A stretch of DNA of 64,000 nucleotides from Glycomyces buryatensis (GCF_004912275.1 NZ_STGY01000004.1:28043-92042), one strand, 5' to 3'; shown: positions 46,056 through 55,033, counted from the stretch's first letter. Program-made: numbers and translations. The notes: a model not told the origin generated them from the letters alone.

Positions 46056-47838
46056 TGGAGTGGTGAGCGGGTGCCTGCTGTTCGTTGGCGGGGTGGGGCC
46101 GGGGTGGGCCCGGCCTCGGCCGTAGGGATGGCGGGGGGTAATGCCGCCTGCGGCACGACGAGGGGCCCGATCCCCTGGTCCCGTTTCCGGGTGGGTCGGG
46201 CTGCGGTACTTGTTGGTCCGCGTCCCCCGCCGCCTCTTGCTGCCTGGCGGCGGGGCAGGGTAAGGCCCCTGGCGGTTGACCGAGCCTGTCCGCTATGACC
46301 GCTTTGGGGTTTCCGGTATCGCTGAACCGGTAGCGGGCCTTGGCTTTGGCGCGTTTGATGCACCGTTCGACCTGCGCCAGCTGGTAGGCGTCAAGCGAGG
46401 TCTTCAAGTCCCGATCGGTGATCTCGGTTTGTTCTTCGGGATAGATGCCGGTGGGGAAGGCGTCATCGATGCCTCCTCGGAAGTCCACTTCGAGGTCTTC
46501 GCTGCTGCGGTGGTCGGCACATCCGCACCCGTGGTCGCCTTCGGCGTATTCGGCCATGTCGGCGGCGGCGAGGTCTGCGTGGTCGTGGTGGACGATCAAC
46601 GCCGCACCGGGGCCAGTCTTCGTGACCGTCCAACCAGGAGTGTGGATGCGGCCGTGGTGGAAGCGGCACAGCAGGATCAGGTTGTCCGCGTTGGTGTTCC
46701 CACCATCGGCCCAATGCACGATGTGGTGCGCTTCGGTCCATGCGACCGGTCGTGAACAACCGAACCAGGCACACCCTCCCGGCTGCTCTGCCTCCAACTT
46801 GCGGCGCAGGGCGGTGCTCGGGAGGCGTTCCTCGCGACCGAGCTCCACTACTTCCCCGGTGGCGTAGTCGTAGACCATGGGAATCACACCGGCCTCGCAG
46901 GCGAGGAGGCGGGCTTTGGCGACCGAGATTGGCTGGCCGTCCAGTCGCGGGGTGCGGTCCGGAGCCTCGGCCAGGTCCACGTCCCCTCGCAGGGTCTCGA
47001 TGTCGCACGACAGTGAGAGGGTGGCGGTGTGGCCGTGGCGGGTGGGAGCTGCCGGGTTGGTGCCGTAGGCGGCGAGCATCTGGTGGAGGGCTTCGGCGTT
47101 GCGGTTGGAGGCGGCGGGCAGGTCGCCATCTTGGTCGGTCTCGTCTTGGCGGGGCGGAGGGACGGCAGTGGCGAGCATCTTGGCGAACAGGGCACCGGTG
47201 TCGGCCGAGAGCTGCCCGGCCAGGCCCCACATGCCGTTGTCCTGCTCCCAGATATCGAGGTGCTGGAGGGATTGCTCGCCGAGCCCTTCGAACAGTTCTG
47301 CCGAGTCGGCAAGGGACGCTTCGATCTCGGCCAGGTGAGCCTTCAGGTCTTCGAAGGGGGCATGGGCGCAGTACTGGGCCACCAGGGCTTCGGGGGTCGG
47401 GCACGACACCGCGGGGTCGAAGGGGGAGGCGACCGGCTGCCGGTAGGGGGTGCGGGCATAGAGACGCATGGCGGGGGTCTTGTCCAACTGCCGCACCGCG
47501 AACGCCACTTGATCGATCCGGGCCGACTGCGAGGTAGCGGCCTCGGAGAGGAGAGTGAACTTGCGGGTGCGCCCGGCGATCGCCGCCAGGTCGGCGGCGG
47601 TGCGCTGGCAGAAGTCGAACGTGGAGACCAGCCAGTCGCGGAGGGCGGAGAACCCGTCGAAGTCGCGGTGGATGTTCCAGGTCTTCGCCTCGATTACTGA
47701 GGACAGCACCGAGGCGTGGGCGCCATTGATGAGAGCGGCCTGCTCATCGAGGAGGGTGTGGATGGCCTCGGACTTGCCCCGCCGGTCAGGACCGGTCGCA
47801 GTCTGGGTGGGAAGCGGAGTGGTGTTGCTGAGGGCCAT
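45970..47838 (-). CDS. DUF222 / 13E12-type protein with HNH endonuclease domain
   Basis: A 622-residue member of the actinobacterial 13E12 repeat family, often multicopy and linked to mobile DNA. The N-terminal DUF222 part runs to about 300. The HNH domain (about 375-425) is complete: CAWFGCSRPVAW, TEAHHIVHWADGGNTNADNLILLC, and FHHGRIH. The last 150 residues (from about 470) are Pro/Arg/Gln-rich and unlike the family core. The ATG at 47838 has a strong GAGGAGGT 7 nt upstream. Codon use is more AT-tolerant than its neighbours, in keeping with transfer. A palindrome upstream (47900-47919) may control it. Confidence 0.88.
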   Translation of the reverse strand: MALSNTTPLPTQTATGPDRRGKSEAIHTLLDEQAALINGAHASVLSSVIEAKTWNIHRDFDGFSALRDWLVSTFDFCQRTAADLAAIAGRTRKFTLLSEAATSQSARIDQVAFAVRQLDKTPAMRLYARTPYRQPVASPFDPAVSCPTPEALVAQYCAHAPFEDLKAHLAEIEASLADSAELFEGLGEQSLQHLDIWEQDNGMWGLAGQLSADTGALFAKMLATAVPPPRQDETDQDGDLPAASNRNAEALHQMLAAYGTNPAAPTRHGHTATLSLSCDIETLRGDVDLAEAPDRTPRLDGQPISVAKARLLACEAGVIPMVYDYATGEVVELGREERLPSTALRRKLEAEQPGGCAWFGCSRPVAWTEAHHIVHWADGGNTNADNLILLCRFHHGRIHTPGWTVTKTGPGAALIVHHDHADLAAADMAEYAEGDHGCGCADHRSSEDLEVDFRGGIDDAFPTGIYPEEQTEITDRDLKTSLDAYQLAQVERCIKRAKAKARYRFSDTGNPKAVIADRLGQPPGALPCPAARQQEAAGDADQQVPQPDPPGNGTRGSGPSSCRRRHYPPPSLRPRPGPPRPHPANEQQAPAHHSIADRFEANPKHTLTASRPPSTRADLCCR

Positions 47839-47899
47839 CGGTGTCACCTCCTCGATGTGTTTGCGTTCGAACAGGGTTCCTGTCTTGGTGCTCCTGTTC

Positions 47900-47919
47900 T
47901 ATGTCTCAATGGTGACATA
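47900..47919. promoter_or_regulatory. inverted repeat upstream of the HNH gene
   Basis: TATGTC at 47900-47905 and GACATA at 47914-47919 form perfect 6-bp arms around 8 nt, in the AT-rich promoter region 60 bp upstream of the HNH gene start. Confidence 0.4.
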
Positions 47920-47973
47920 TGGAGGGTCTGGTGGCATCACTCTAACGGGTGAATGTGGTGGTGTTTTCCCAGC

Positions 47974-48330
47974 TCAACAGGCACGTACCCTGCGGTCGGG
48001 CGTGTCACGCGGGCGCCCTTCCCGCTCCTCCGTCGCTGATGCCTGAAGACCGATCACTCTCTCAGCAGGTGTGAACAAAGATGGCGCGCTTCCCCTTGCA
48101 GTGGGAAGCGCGCCGGATTTGATCCCGGCGAGCAAGCCGCCGAGGTCGGCGGCTCTCACGCGGAGGTGCGCGTAGCTGTCGGCGACAGGAGTCTTGGTGT
48201 CTCCCACCGCGACTTCATCGCCTAGAACGGCGAACGCGACGCAATTGCCGTTGGAGCCGCCGTTGCTGCGGCTGCTCTTGCGGAACCGGGCGCGAGCCCA
48301 CCGGTCACGGTCGTAGGCTCCGTGGGGCAT
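47974..48330 (-). CDS. DUF397-domain protein
   Basis: A 118-residue protein with the DUF397 core in residues 14-72: FRKSSRSNGGSNGNCVAFAV, VAVGDTKTPVADSYAHLRV and LGGLLAGIKSGAL. These proteins usually sit next to an XRE-family regulator and act as its partner in morphogenesis or antibiotic control in Streptomyces relatives. Here no XRE gene is adjacent, and the last 45 residues are an extra, low-complexity tail. The ATG has a GGAG just upstream. Orphan status is notable. Confidence 0.85.
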   Translation of the reverse strand: MPHGAYDRDRWARARFRKSSRSNGGSNGNCVAFAVLGDEVAVGDTKTPVADSYAHLRVRAADLGGLLAGIKSGALPTARGSAPSLFTPAERVIGLQASATEEREGRPRDTPDRRVRAC

Positions 48331-48540
48331 TTCTCCACTTCCTTCAACATCTCTGCCAAGAACTCAGTAGTTCGCTTCTTGCTCCGAGCACCCTCGTTCC
48401 CATGGCGACCCGCCTGGGACGGCGACACCATGAGCCCCGGTATCGAAACCGACGCCCGCACCATCGCCGGAGACACCTGAGACAGGATCGTTCGGGGCCG
48501 CCCTGGTGGTCGGCGCTGAGTAACCTGGCGCCGATTCTCT

Positions 48541-48576
48541 TACCAGTTCTCCTACCAGTTCGCTTACTAGATCGGT
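48541..48576 (+). repeat. three 12-bp imperfect tandem units
   Basis: TACCAGTTCTCC, TACCAGTTCGCT and TACTAGATCGGT follow each other directly upstream of the ATG at 48583. They may be a regulatory array or promoter remnants. Confidence 0.5.
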
Positions 48577-48582
48577 GCCGAT

Positions 48583-49005
48583 ATGCCCAAGTCCAGCTCT
48601 AAGAAGCAACAGCCTGTGAAGGTCTCGAAGCCCGTGGCCCTCATCGTCATGTCCGTCGTCCTCATCGGAGCCATCGCCCTCATCGTGGGCCTCATTCGGC
48701 TGATCGGCTCGGGTGGCTACGCCCGATACGAGGGCCAATGCGTCTCCAGCAACGTCAGCGTGACCGACAGAGACTACGACGAGAAGTTCATCGAATGCAC
48801 CGACTCCGAGGCCCACTGGGAGATCACCAAGGTCTACACCAGCGAACCCTTCGCGGACGCATGGGAGACCAAGTCGACGGCCCAACGGTGGCTCGACAAG
48901 AAGTGCGACGTCAATGACTCCGGTGACGGACCGGAGCGCGAGGCGTTCGTGTTCCGCGTCAACGACGACCGGGGATTCCTGGCCTGCGCCGTCGCGATCG
49001 AGTAG
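48583..49005 (+). CDS. membrane-anchored LppU/SCO3897-like small protein
   Basis: A 140-residue protein. A basic N-terminus (PKSSSKKQQPVKVSK) precedes one membrane helix (VALIVMSVVLIGAIALIVGLI, about 18-38). The extracytoplasmic part has two pairs of possible disulfide cysteines (GQCVSS, IECTDSEAHW, KKCDVN, FLACAVA). The layout resembles the LppU/SCO3897 group of actinobacterial proteins, whose function is unknown; the match is by eye. No strong ribosome site is seen. Divergent from the DUF397 gene. Confidence 0.65.
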   Translation: MPKSSSKKQQPVKVSKPVALIVMSVVLIGAIALIVGLIRLIGSGGYARYEGQCVSSNVSVTDRDYDEKFIECTDSEAHWEITKVYTSEPFADAWETKSTAQRWLDKKCDVNDSGDGPEREAFVFRVNDDRGFLACAVAIE

Positions 49006-49082
49006 CCAGGCGTAGCACTGTCCATACTGCCGATACTGCCCAAACTGTCAATGCCGATCGGCGCTGGCCGCATCGGTCCCGC

Positions 49083-50039
49083 TCAGACCTCGTACCAAAT
49101 GTGGAAGTCGTCGAACCGGTGAATGCCCGGGGCGCCGCCGACCTCGCGCACCGTCCGCTGTAGCTCGCGCAGCTGCTCGACGGTCATGGGCAGGTCCGCC
49201 TCATATGGCTGGTAGGTCGTGCCCCGCGGATAGTCCAGGCCCGGTTCGATCGACATCTCGACATGGCAGCCGAGCACGTGCGAGACCGGATGCGAGTCGC
49301 ACCAGTCGACCAGGCGGTCCACGGTCGCCGCGAAGGCATCCCAGTCCTGGATGTAGAGGCGGCCCGGGTAGAACGTGTCGCCCGTCAGGAGCAAGCGCGT
49401 GTACCGGTCGTAGAAGACCGTGGCCGAGGCGTGGTGGCCGGGGCCGGGAATGACGTCGATCGAGCGGCCGCCCAGGTCGATCTCGCGCGGCGTGGCCGGC
49501 CAGTCGTCAAAGCCGTAGTGGGCCTTGACGTCGTCCAGCCCGGCGCCGACGACGGTGGTGTGCTCGCGGCCTGCGAACTGCGCGTCGGCCGCCTTGTGGT
49601 CGCCGTGGCCGTGGGTATGGACGACGAGGAGCCGGTAGTCGTCGCGGGGATGGTCGGCCAACCATGCGTCCAGGTGTTCGTCCACGACCTGCCGCAGCGG
49701 GAAGTACTCGGCCTCGGGCGTCGCACCGGTGTCGATGAGCATGGCGGCGTCATTGCCGAACAGCAGGAACATGAACGGAGCCTCGTAGTTCACGGACTTG
49801 TTCTGCCGCATGATGACCGTGTGCTCGTTCGCGAAGTGCGACTGGATCTCGGGCTCGGGATCGTGCTTGGGGGAGGGCCAGCCGGCGTGCCAGTCGACGT
49901 CCAGGTCCACTGTGCACCGGCCCGGCGCGAACGCCACGCGACGGTGCGGATCGGCGGCGGCCGCGGCGGGAATCGAAGTGCTGATGGCAAGTCCTCCAAG
50001 GGCTCCGGCGAACAGGATGCGGCGTCGGATCGGCGACAT
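49083..50039 (-). CDS. Tat-exported metallo-beta-lactamase-fold hydrolase
   Basis: A 318-residue hydrolase. The N-terminus SPIRRRILFAGALGGLAISTSIPAAAAA has the twin arginines and hydrophobic core of a Tat signal. The metal-binding motif is HTHGHGDH, followed by PGPGHHASATVFYDRYTRLLLTGDTF and the final His of VSHVLGCHVEMS. These give the full binuclear site of the MBL fold. Such exported proteins are diverse (lactamases, phosphoesterases, glyoxalase II relatives). The substrate cannot be read here. The ATG has GGAG 6 nt upstream. Confidence 0.88.
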   Translation of the reverse strand: MSPIRRRILFAGALGGLAISTSIPAAAAADPHRRVAFAPGRCTVDLDVDWHAGWPSPKHDPEPEIQSHFANEHTVIMRQNKSVNYEAPFMFLLFGNDAAMLIDTGATPEAEYFPLRQVVDEHLDAWLADHPRDDYRLLVVHTHGHGDHKAADAQFAGREHTTVVGAGLDDVKAHYGFDDWPATPREIDLGGRSIDVIPGPGHHASATVFYDRYTRLLLTGDTFYPGRLYIQDWDAFAATVDRLVDWCDSHPVSHVLGCHVEMSIEPGLDYPRGTTYQPYEADLPMTVEQLRELQRTVREVGGAPGIHRFDDFHIWYEV

Positions 50040-50221
50040 GGGGTGCTCCACTCGTAGGGTGCCACAAGTCTCGGCGCCCGGGAGCGGGGATGCATCGTCG
50101 TCGCGGAGGATCTGCGAGCGGTCGGGATGCGACGAAAGTGGGAGGCCGGCACAAGGGTCTCCGGACACGGTGCTGGTCGCAGCGAGCGACGAGTGGCGGT
50201 GACGCGCGGCCGCAGCATGCC

Positions 50222-50704
50222 CTATCCGCCCTGCACGACCCGCCCCTCCGGGGTCCCGTAGTACCAATGGCGCCCGGCTGGAGCCGGGGAGAGCGTGCCG
50301 GCGGCCAGATCGACCAGCGCCTGCGCCAGCTCGACCAGCGGAGCAGCGGCAATGTGTTCGGCGCCGCGCAGGAAGCCGGTCGCGCTCTCCTCAAGCTCGG
50401 GCCAGTTCGCGACTTCGTCCCGGCTCACGCCACCACGGGCCTCGATCCGGCGAGCCGCCTCCACCACGCAACTCAGGAATACCCGTCGCTGCTCGGCGGC
50501 GAAGTCGTCAAGCAGGACAGCGGTATTGGCGCCCAGCGACGCCTGGGTGAGAAGGTGCTGCTTCAACTCCGGCCAAGCCGAGGGCCGCCCGTCCGCCGGC
50601 ATCTCCGCACCGACTCGCGCCGCCTCGATGAAGAGCACCCCGAGCGCCACGTCATAGGCCCAGAACATCGCTTCACCGGCGATCACCGGCACCGTCCTGC
50701 TCAT
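50222..50704 (-). CDS. hypothetical protein, 160 aa
   Basis: A helical protein I do not recognise. Features are MFWAYDVALGVLFIEAARVG near the start, AVLLDDFAAEQRRVFLSCVVEAARRI in the middle, and a Gly-rich end HWYYGTPEGRVVQGG. No signal peptide and no membrane helices. The ATG at 50704 lies 12 nt after the stop of the TauE-type exporter gene, so the two are co-transcribed, but nothing else links them. Confidence 0.55.
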   Translation of the reverse strand: MSRTVPVIAGEAMFWAYDVALGVLFIEAARVGAEMPADGRPSAWPELKQHLLTQASLGANTAVLLDDFAAEQRRVFLSCVVEAARRIEARGGVSRDEVANWPELEESATGFLRGAEHIAAAPLVELAQALVDLAAGTLSPAPAGRHWYYGTPEGRVVQGG

Positions 50705-50716
50705 TCGCAACGGGCC

Positions 50717-51619
50717 CTAGGCTTCGGCCTCGACCGGTTCGGCCTTCGGGGCCACAATGCCCGCCGTCGTCCGCTTGCCCGGGATGACCAGGGAGGCCAC
50801 CCAGGCGAGCGCGATCAGCGTGAACAGGACCGTCGACAGCTGCCAGGAGAGATTGAAGTTCCCCAGCAGGGTCCGCAGGTTCAGGCCCACCACCAGGAAG
50901 CCGATGGTCGAGCCGAGCCGCGCGGTGGGGATCTTGCGGGTCAGCCACGCCGCGATCGGCGCGGCGATCATTCCGCCGACGGCCATGCCGACGACCAGCG
51001 GCCACAGCACCGTCAGGCTCTCGGGGATCGCGAGCCAGAAGCCGACCACCGCCGCCGCGGAGGCCGCCACCTGTGCGGTCGAGACCGAGCCGACGACCTG
51101 GTTCGGGGCGAGGCGCGACGTGGTGAGCATGATCGGCATCGTCACCGGGCCCCAGCCGCCGCCGCCGGCCGCGGCGAGGAACCCGCCGGCCAGGCCCGTC
51201 GGGACCGTCAGGTATTTCCGGTCCGGGCGCGAGCCGTGGTGGGTGCCGCTGCTCTTGGCGAAGCGCCACACGATGGCGATGCCGAGCGCGATGAGGATGG
51301 AGCTGGTGACCGGCGTGGCCGCGTCCAGGTTCGTCAGGGAGACCAGCGCCCAGGCCCCCGCGAGACCGCCGATCGCGCCGGGGACGCCGAGCGCCAGCGC
51401 CGTGGGCCAGTGCACATTGCGGAACCTGTGGTGGGCGGCCGCCGAGACCAGGCCGGTGCCGATGGTCGCGACATTGACCGACGCCGAAGCCACGGCCGGA
51501 GCGATGCCCAGACCCAGCAGGAACGTCATGGTGATCGTTCCGAAGCCCATGCCGAGACTGCCGTCGACCAGCTGCGCGAGGAAACCGGCGACGGCGGAGA
51601 TGAGACCTTGAGCGATCAC
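50717..51619 (-). CDS. TauE/SafE-family anion exporter
   Basis: A 300-residue membrane protein with about eight helices. The family hallmark glycine-rich segments are visible: LVDGSLGMGFGTITMTFLLGLGIAP at the start, GFLAAAGGGGWGPVTMPIML in the middle, and SVSTAQVAASAAAVVGFWL. TauE/SafE proteins move sulfite, sulfoacetate or related organic anions. The GTG at 51619 has AGGGAG 6-7 nt upstream. An imperfect palindrome and a TTGACA lie just upstream (51652-51679). Confidence 0.88.
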   Translation of the reverse strand: MIAQGLISAVAGFLAQLVDGSLGMGFGTITMTFLLGLGIAPAVASASVNVATIGTGLVSAAAHHRFRNVHWPTALALGVPGAIGGLAGAWALVSLTNLDAATPVTSSILIALGIAIVWRFAKSSGTHHGSRPDRKYLTVPTGLAGGFLAAAGGGGWGPVTMPIMLTTSRLAPNQVVGSVSTAQVAASAAAVVGFWLAIPESLTVLWPLVVGMAVGGMIAAPIAAWLTRKIPTARLGSTIGFLVVGLNLRTLLGNFNLSWQLSTVLFTLIALAWVASLVIPGKRTTAGIVAPKAEPVEAEA

Positions 51620-51651
51620 TTCGGGCTCCCTGAAATCCGGCGTCTCCCGAT

Positions 51652-51679
51652 ACTCCACTAAATCAGTGGGAGTTGTCAA
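51652..51679 (-). promoter_or_regulatory. imperfect palindrome and -35 of the TauE gene
   Basis: ACTCCACT (51652-51659) and AGTGGGAGT (51665-51673) pair with one bulge. TTGACA on the minus strand (51674-51679) abuts them. The -10 is weak, so an activator or repressor may bind here. Confidence 0.45.
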
Positions 51680-51837
51680 CATGCGTCCAATCGGCGGGAC
51701 GACCGCGAGGCCTCCGCCACCAGCACCAGGGGTCGGGCGCACCCGGCGAGACTCGCGTCATAGCGTGGTCGAACGGTCCTGGTTACGCTCGCGTAGCCAA
51801 TAAAACACGCAGCCACGGCAATGCAGAGGAGCATTCG

Positions 51838-52788
51838 ATGGGTAAGAAAGTCACGGTCGTAGGCGCCGGATTCTACGGCTCCACCACCGCTCAGCGTCTG
51901 GCCGAGTTCGACGTCTTCGACCAGGTCGTCCTCACCGACATCGTGGAGGGCAAGCCCGAGGGCCTGGCGCTCGACATGAACCAGTCCCGCACCATCGAGG
52001 GCTTCGAGACCAAGGTCGTCGGCGCCACCACCGACAACGAGGGCGGCGGCTACGACAAGACCGCCGGCTCCGACGTCATCATCATCACCGCCGGCCTGCC
52101 CCGCAAGCCCGGCATGAGCCGCATGGACCTGCTCGAGGTCAACGCCAAGATCGTCCGCGGCGTCACCGAGAACCTCGTCAAGCACTCCCCGAACGCCGTC
52201 ATCATCGTCGTCTCCAACCCGCTCGACGAAATGACCGCGCTCACCCAGCTCGCCTCCCAGTTCCCCAAGAACCGGGTCCTCGGCCAGGCCGGCATGCTCG
52301 ACACCGCCCGCTTCACCAACTTCGTCGCCGAGGAACTCGACGTGCCCGTCGGCTCCGTCAAGACCCTCACCCTCGGCTCGCACGGCGACACCATGGTGCC
52401 CGTCCCCAGCCAGTCCTCCGTCGACGGCAAGCCGCTCGCCGACCTCCTCCCCGCCGAGAAGGTCGAAGAGCTCGTCACCAAGACCCGCAACGGCGGCGCC
52501 GAAATCGTCGCCCTGCTCAAGACCGGCTCGGCCTACTACGCCCCCTCGGCCGCCGCCGCCCGCATGGCCAAGGCCGTCGCCGAAGACTCCGGCGCCGTCA
52601 TGCCCGTGTGCGCCTGGGTCGACGGCGAATACGGCATCTCCGGCGTCTACCTCGGCGTCAACGCCAAGATCGGTGCCGAAGGCGTCAAGGCGGTCGTCGA
52701 GACCCCCCTGACCGACACCGAACTGGCCAACCTCAAGGAAGCCGCGGAGGCCGTCCGCGCCAAGCAGGCCGACGTCGCCGACCTCTAA
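51838..52788 (+). CDS. mdh: malate dehydrogenase (LDH-like type)
   Basis: A 316-residue NAD-dependent dehydrogenase of the citrate cycle. The Rossmann start is KKVTVVGAGFYGSTTAQRLAE. The substrate loop GLPRKPGMSRMDLLEVN carries the arginine (PRKPGMSR) that selects malate over lactate. The catalytic pair is Asp in GQAGMLDTARFTNFVAEEL and His in LTLGSHGDTMVP. This is the tetrameric, LDH-like MDH of many Gram-positives and Chloroflexi, not the mitochondrial type. GGAG lies 7 nt before the ATG. Followed by a GC hairpin. Confidence 0.93.
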   Translation: MGKKVTVVGAGFYGSTTAQRLAEFDVFDQVVLTDIVEGKPEGLALDMNQSRTIEGFETKVVGATTDNEGGGYDKTAGSDVIIITAGLPRKPGMSRMDLLEVNAKIVRGVTENLVKHSPNAVIIVVSNPLDEMTALTQLASQFPKNRVLGQAGMLDTARFTNFVAEELDVPVGSVKTLTLGSHGDTMVPVPSQSSVDGKPLADLLPAEKVEELVTKTRNGGAEIVALLKTGSAYYAPSAAAARMAKAVAEDSGAVMPVCAWVDGEYGISGVYLGVNAKIGAEGVKAVVETPLTDTELANLKEAAEAVRAKQADVADL

Positions 52789-52795
52789 AGGTTTA

Positions 52796-52818
52796 CGCCG
52801 CCGCGAGGCGTGGCGGCG
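52796..52818 (+). terminator. hairpin after mdh
   Basis: CGCCGCC (52796-52802) pairs with GGCGGCG (52812-52818) around 9 nt. No T-run; moderate confidence as a terminator. Confidence 0.5.
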
Positions 52819-52885
52819 CGTGAAAATCGGGCCGCGATGCGGTATGAGATACGCCGCTCGAACCGATATCGCTAGGCTTACGGCC

Positions 52886-53632
52886 GTGACCGTAATAGGC
52901 CGACGACCTACTCAAGCCCCCATGGGCACCTGGAGTCCCTTCCTCGTGAAGCGGCCCGGCTCATGGGGGCTTGAGATCGCCATGGCCCTCGCCCTCGTAC
53001 TGTGGACCATCCCCCTCGCCTGGGTCAGTCCCCTCATCGACATCGACATCTGGATCCGCGACTTCGCCGACGCCAACCGCCCCGACTGGTTCGACTTCCT
53101 CCTCGTCCAGACCAATAAATTCGGCCAGGGCGGCCTCCTCGGCGGCATCGCCCTCGGCATCGCCGGGATCATCTCCTACCGCAGGCGCACCGTCCGCCCC
53201 CTGCTCGCCTTCCTCGCCCTCTACGCCATGGCCGGCTCCGTCCTGGTCCTGAAGGACGTGCTCCCGCGCGTCTACCCCCACTGGCCCGGACCCGCGCACC
53301 CGCCATACGCCGACGCCACCCAATCCCTGCTGTTCACCACCCTCGAACCCGCCGGCGCCTACCCCTCAGGACACGTCCTCAACACCATCGTCTGGTATGG
53401 ATTCCTGGTCTTCCTGCTCGGAGGACACCTCAAGACCTGGCAGCGCCGACTCATCCGCACCTTCCCGCCGATCATCGTCGCCTTCTCCACGACCTACCTC
53501 GGCTTTCACTGGTTCACCGACTGCCCCGCAGGCCTCTTCATAGGGGTGATCATCCTCAGAGTCATCCAACGCATTCGATGGGACACAATCGAACTGCCTT
53601 CGTGGCTGGAGCCCGAGAAACGATATCTTTAG
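52886..53632 (+). CDS. PAP2-superfamily-like membrane protein with altered active site
   Basis: A 248-residue protein with about five helices (LEIAMALALVLWTIPLAWV, LLGGIALGIAGIISY, LLAFLALYAMAGSVLVLK, TIVWYGFLVFLLGG and others). It has the PSGH motif (AYPSGH) and a GFHWFTD segment holding the His and Asp of the third PAP2 motif. The first motif (K-x6-R-P) appears only as KDVLPRVYP, with the arginine misplaced. The arginine of S-R-x5-H-x3-D is Thr (STTYLGFHWFTD). Phosphatase activity is therefore uncertain. TAGGCT ends 7 nt before the GTG, predicting a leaderless message. Confidence 0.8.
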   Translation: MTVIGRRPTQAPMGTWSPFLVKRPGSWGLEIAMALALVLWTIPLAWVSPLIDIDIWIRDFADANRPDWFDFLLVQTNKFGQGGLLGGIALGIAGIISYRRRTVRPLLAFLALYAMAGSVLVLKDVLPRVYPHWPGPAHPPYADATQSLLFTTLEPAGAYPSGHVLNTIVWYGFLVFLLGGHLKTWQRRLIRTFPPIIVAFSTTYLGFHWFTDCPAGLFIGVIILRVIQRIRWDTIELPSWLEPEKRYL

Positions 53633-53634
53633 GC

Positions 53635-54888
53635 ATGCCCGCACAGCCGTCCCAAGCACGGCAGCCCCACACCCTGTCCAGGCAGCTCGGACTGCCCTCA
53701 GCGATCATCATCGGACTCGCCTCCATGCTCGGAGCAGGCGTCTTCTCCGTCTGGGGCCCCGCCGCCAGCGCCGCCGGCTCCGGCCCCGCACTCCTCACGG
53801 CCCTCGCCATCGCCGGATTCGTCGCCTACTGCAACGCCCGGTCCAGCGCACGCCTCGCCGCCCTCTACCCCCAATCCGGCGGCGCCTACATCTACGGCAC
53901 CCGCCGACTCCACCCCGCCGCCGGATTCGCCGCAGGATGGGGCTTCCTCGTCGGCAAGACCGCCTCCGCCGCCGCCATGGCCCTCACCCTCGGCCACTAC
54001 CTCCTGCCCGACCACCCCGCCGCGCTGGGCGCCGCAGCCGTCGCCGCGTTCTGCGCCATCAACCTCCTCGGCGTCAAGAAGACCGCGCTCGCCTCGGTGG
54101 TGTTCGTCAGCGTCACCGTCGTCGTCCTCACCCTCGTCGTCGTCGCCGGACTCACCGGACCCGTCGCCGTCGAAGGCATGGACAACACCCACCCGTGGGG
54201 CGTCGTCACCGCCGCCGGATTCATCTTCTTCGCCTTCGCCGGCTACGCCCGCATCGCCACCCTCGGCGAAGAGGTCAAACGTCCCGAATGGACTATCCCG
54301 CGGGCCATCCCCATCGCCCTCGGCGCCGCCCTCTTCATCTACGCCGCCGTCGCCGTCACCGCCCTCAGCGTCCTCGGCCCCGGCATGCTCGCCGACTCCC
54401 AGACGCCACTGTCGGACCTCGCCGGAGCCGGAGCCCCGGCACTGAAGCCGCTCGTCGCCGTCGGCGCCGGCATCGCCGTCGCCGGAGTCCTGCTGAGCCT
54501 CCTGGCCGGTATTGGACGCACCGCGATGGCCATGGCCCGCGACCGGCGCCTCCCGGGCGCACTCGCGGCCGTGTCAGGCAGGTTCGGAGTCCCATGGATC
54601 GCCGAAGTGACCGCGTGCGCCCTGATCCTGGTCCTGGTGGCCACGATGGACCTCGCCGGTGCGATCGGCTTCTCCAGCTTCTGCGTCCTGGTCTACTACG
54701 CCGTCGCGAATGCCTCCGCGGTCACGCTCGACCGGCGCGCCGTACTGCCATGGGCGGGCCTAGTGGGCTGCCTGCTGATCGCCGCGAGCCTTCCCCTGGA
54801 ATCGGTGCTCGGAGGCCTCGCGGTCTTCGCGCTCGGAGCAGGCTGGTACGCCCTCACCCGGCGCCAAGCCGGCACCACGACCCAATAG
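53635..54888 (+). CDS. APC-superfamily amino acid/polyamine permease
   Basis: A 417-residue transporter with about twelve helices. The family start GLPSAIIIGLASMLGAGVFSVWGPAA gives the glycine-rich substrate loop in helix 1. ARLAALYPQSGGAYIYGTRRL and FFAFAGYARIATLGEEVKRPEWTIPRAI (helix 6-7 loop) are typical of APC-family members. The ATG is 2 nt after the PAP2-like stop. TATCTT lies 5 nt upstream, so translation may be leaderless or coupled. The substrate is unknown. Confidence 0.9.
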   Translation: MPAQPSQARQPHTLSRQLGLPSAIIIGLASMLGAGVFSVWGPAASAAGSGPALLTALAIAGFVAYCNARSSARLAALYPQSGGAYIYGTRRLHPAAGFAAGWGFLVGKTASAAAMALTLGHYLLPDHPAALGAAAVAAFCAINLLGVKKTALASVVFVSVTVVVLTLVVVAGLTGPVAVEGMDNTHPWGVVTAAGFIFFAFAGYARIATLGEEVKRPEWTIPRAIPIALGAALFIYAAVAVTALSVLGPGMLADSQTPLSDLAGAGAPALKPLVAVGAGIAVAGVLLSLLAGIGRTAMAMARDRRLPGALAAVSGRFGVPWIAEVTACALILVLVATMDLAGAIGFSSFCVLVYYAVANASAVTLDRRAVLPWAGLVGCLLIAASLPLESVLGGLAVFALGAGWYALTRRQAGTTTQ

Positions 54889-54988
54889 GCGCCGCGCCCA
54901 AGCGAACCCACCTTCGCGCCGGCGGGCGTTCGATGGCGGCGTCGGCCTCCGGAGCCGAGGACTGGCAGTGACACCGCTCATCCGGATA

Positions 54989-55005
54989 GATACCCAGTAG
55001 GTATC
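54989..55005. promoter_or_regulatory. palindrome upstream of the 206-aa membrane protein
   Basis: GATACC (54989-54994) and GGTATC (55000-55005) flank CAGTA. CCGGATA and TATCCGG form an outer pair nearby. Likely operator about 30 bp before the start codon. Confidence 0.45.
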
Positions 55006-55033
55006 CGGCGTTCGCAGAGGCGAGAATGCGGCA

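Noticed and set aside
47866..47880. LexA/SOS box at GTTCGAAC upstream of the HNH gene
   Set aside because: Spacing does not fit the actinobacterial GAAC-N4-GTTC form; it is only a short palindrome.
48364..48885. 173-codon minus-strand frame opposite the LppU-like gene
   Set aside because: No start signal, crosses the 12-bp repeats, and the plus strand has a clear membrane protein.
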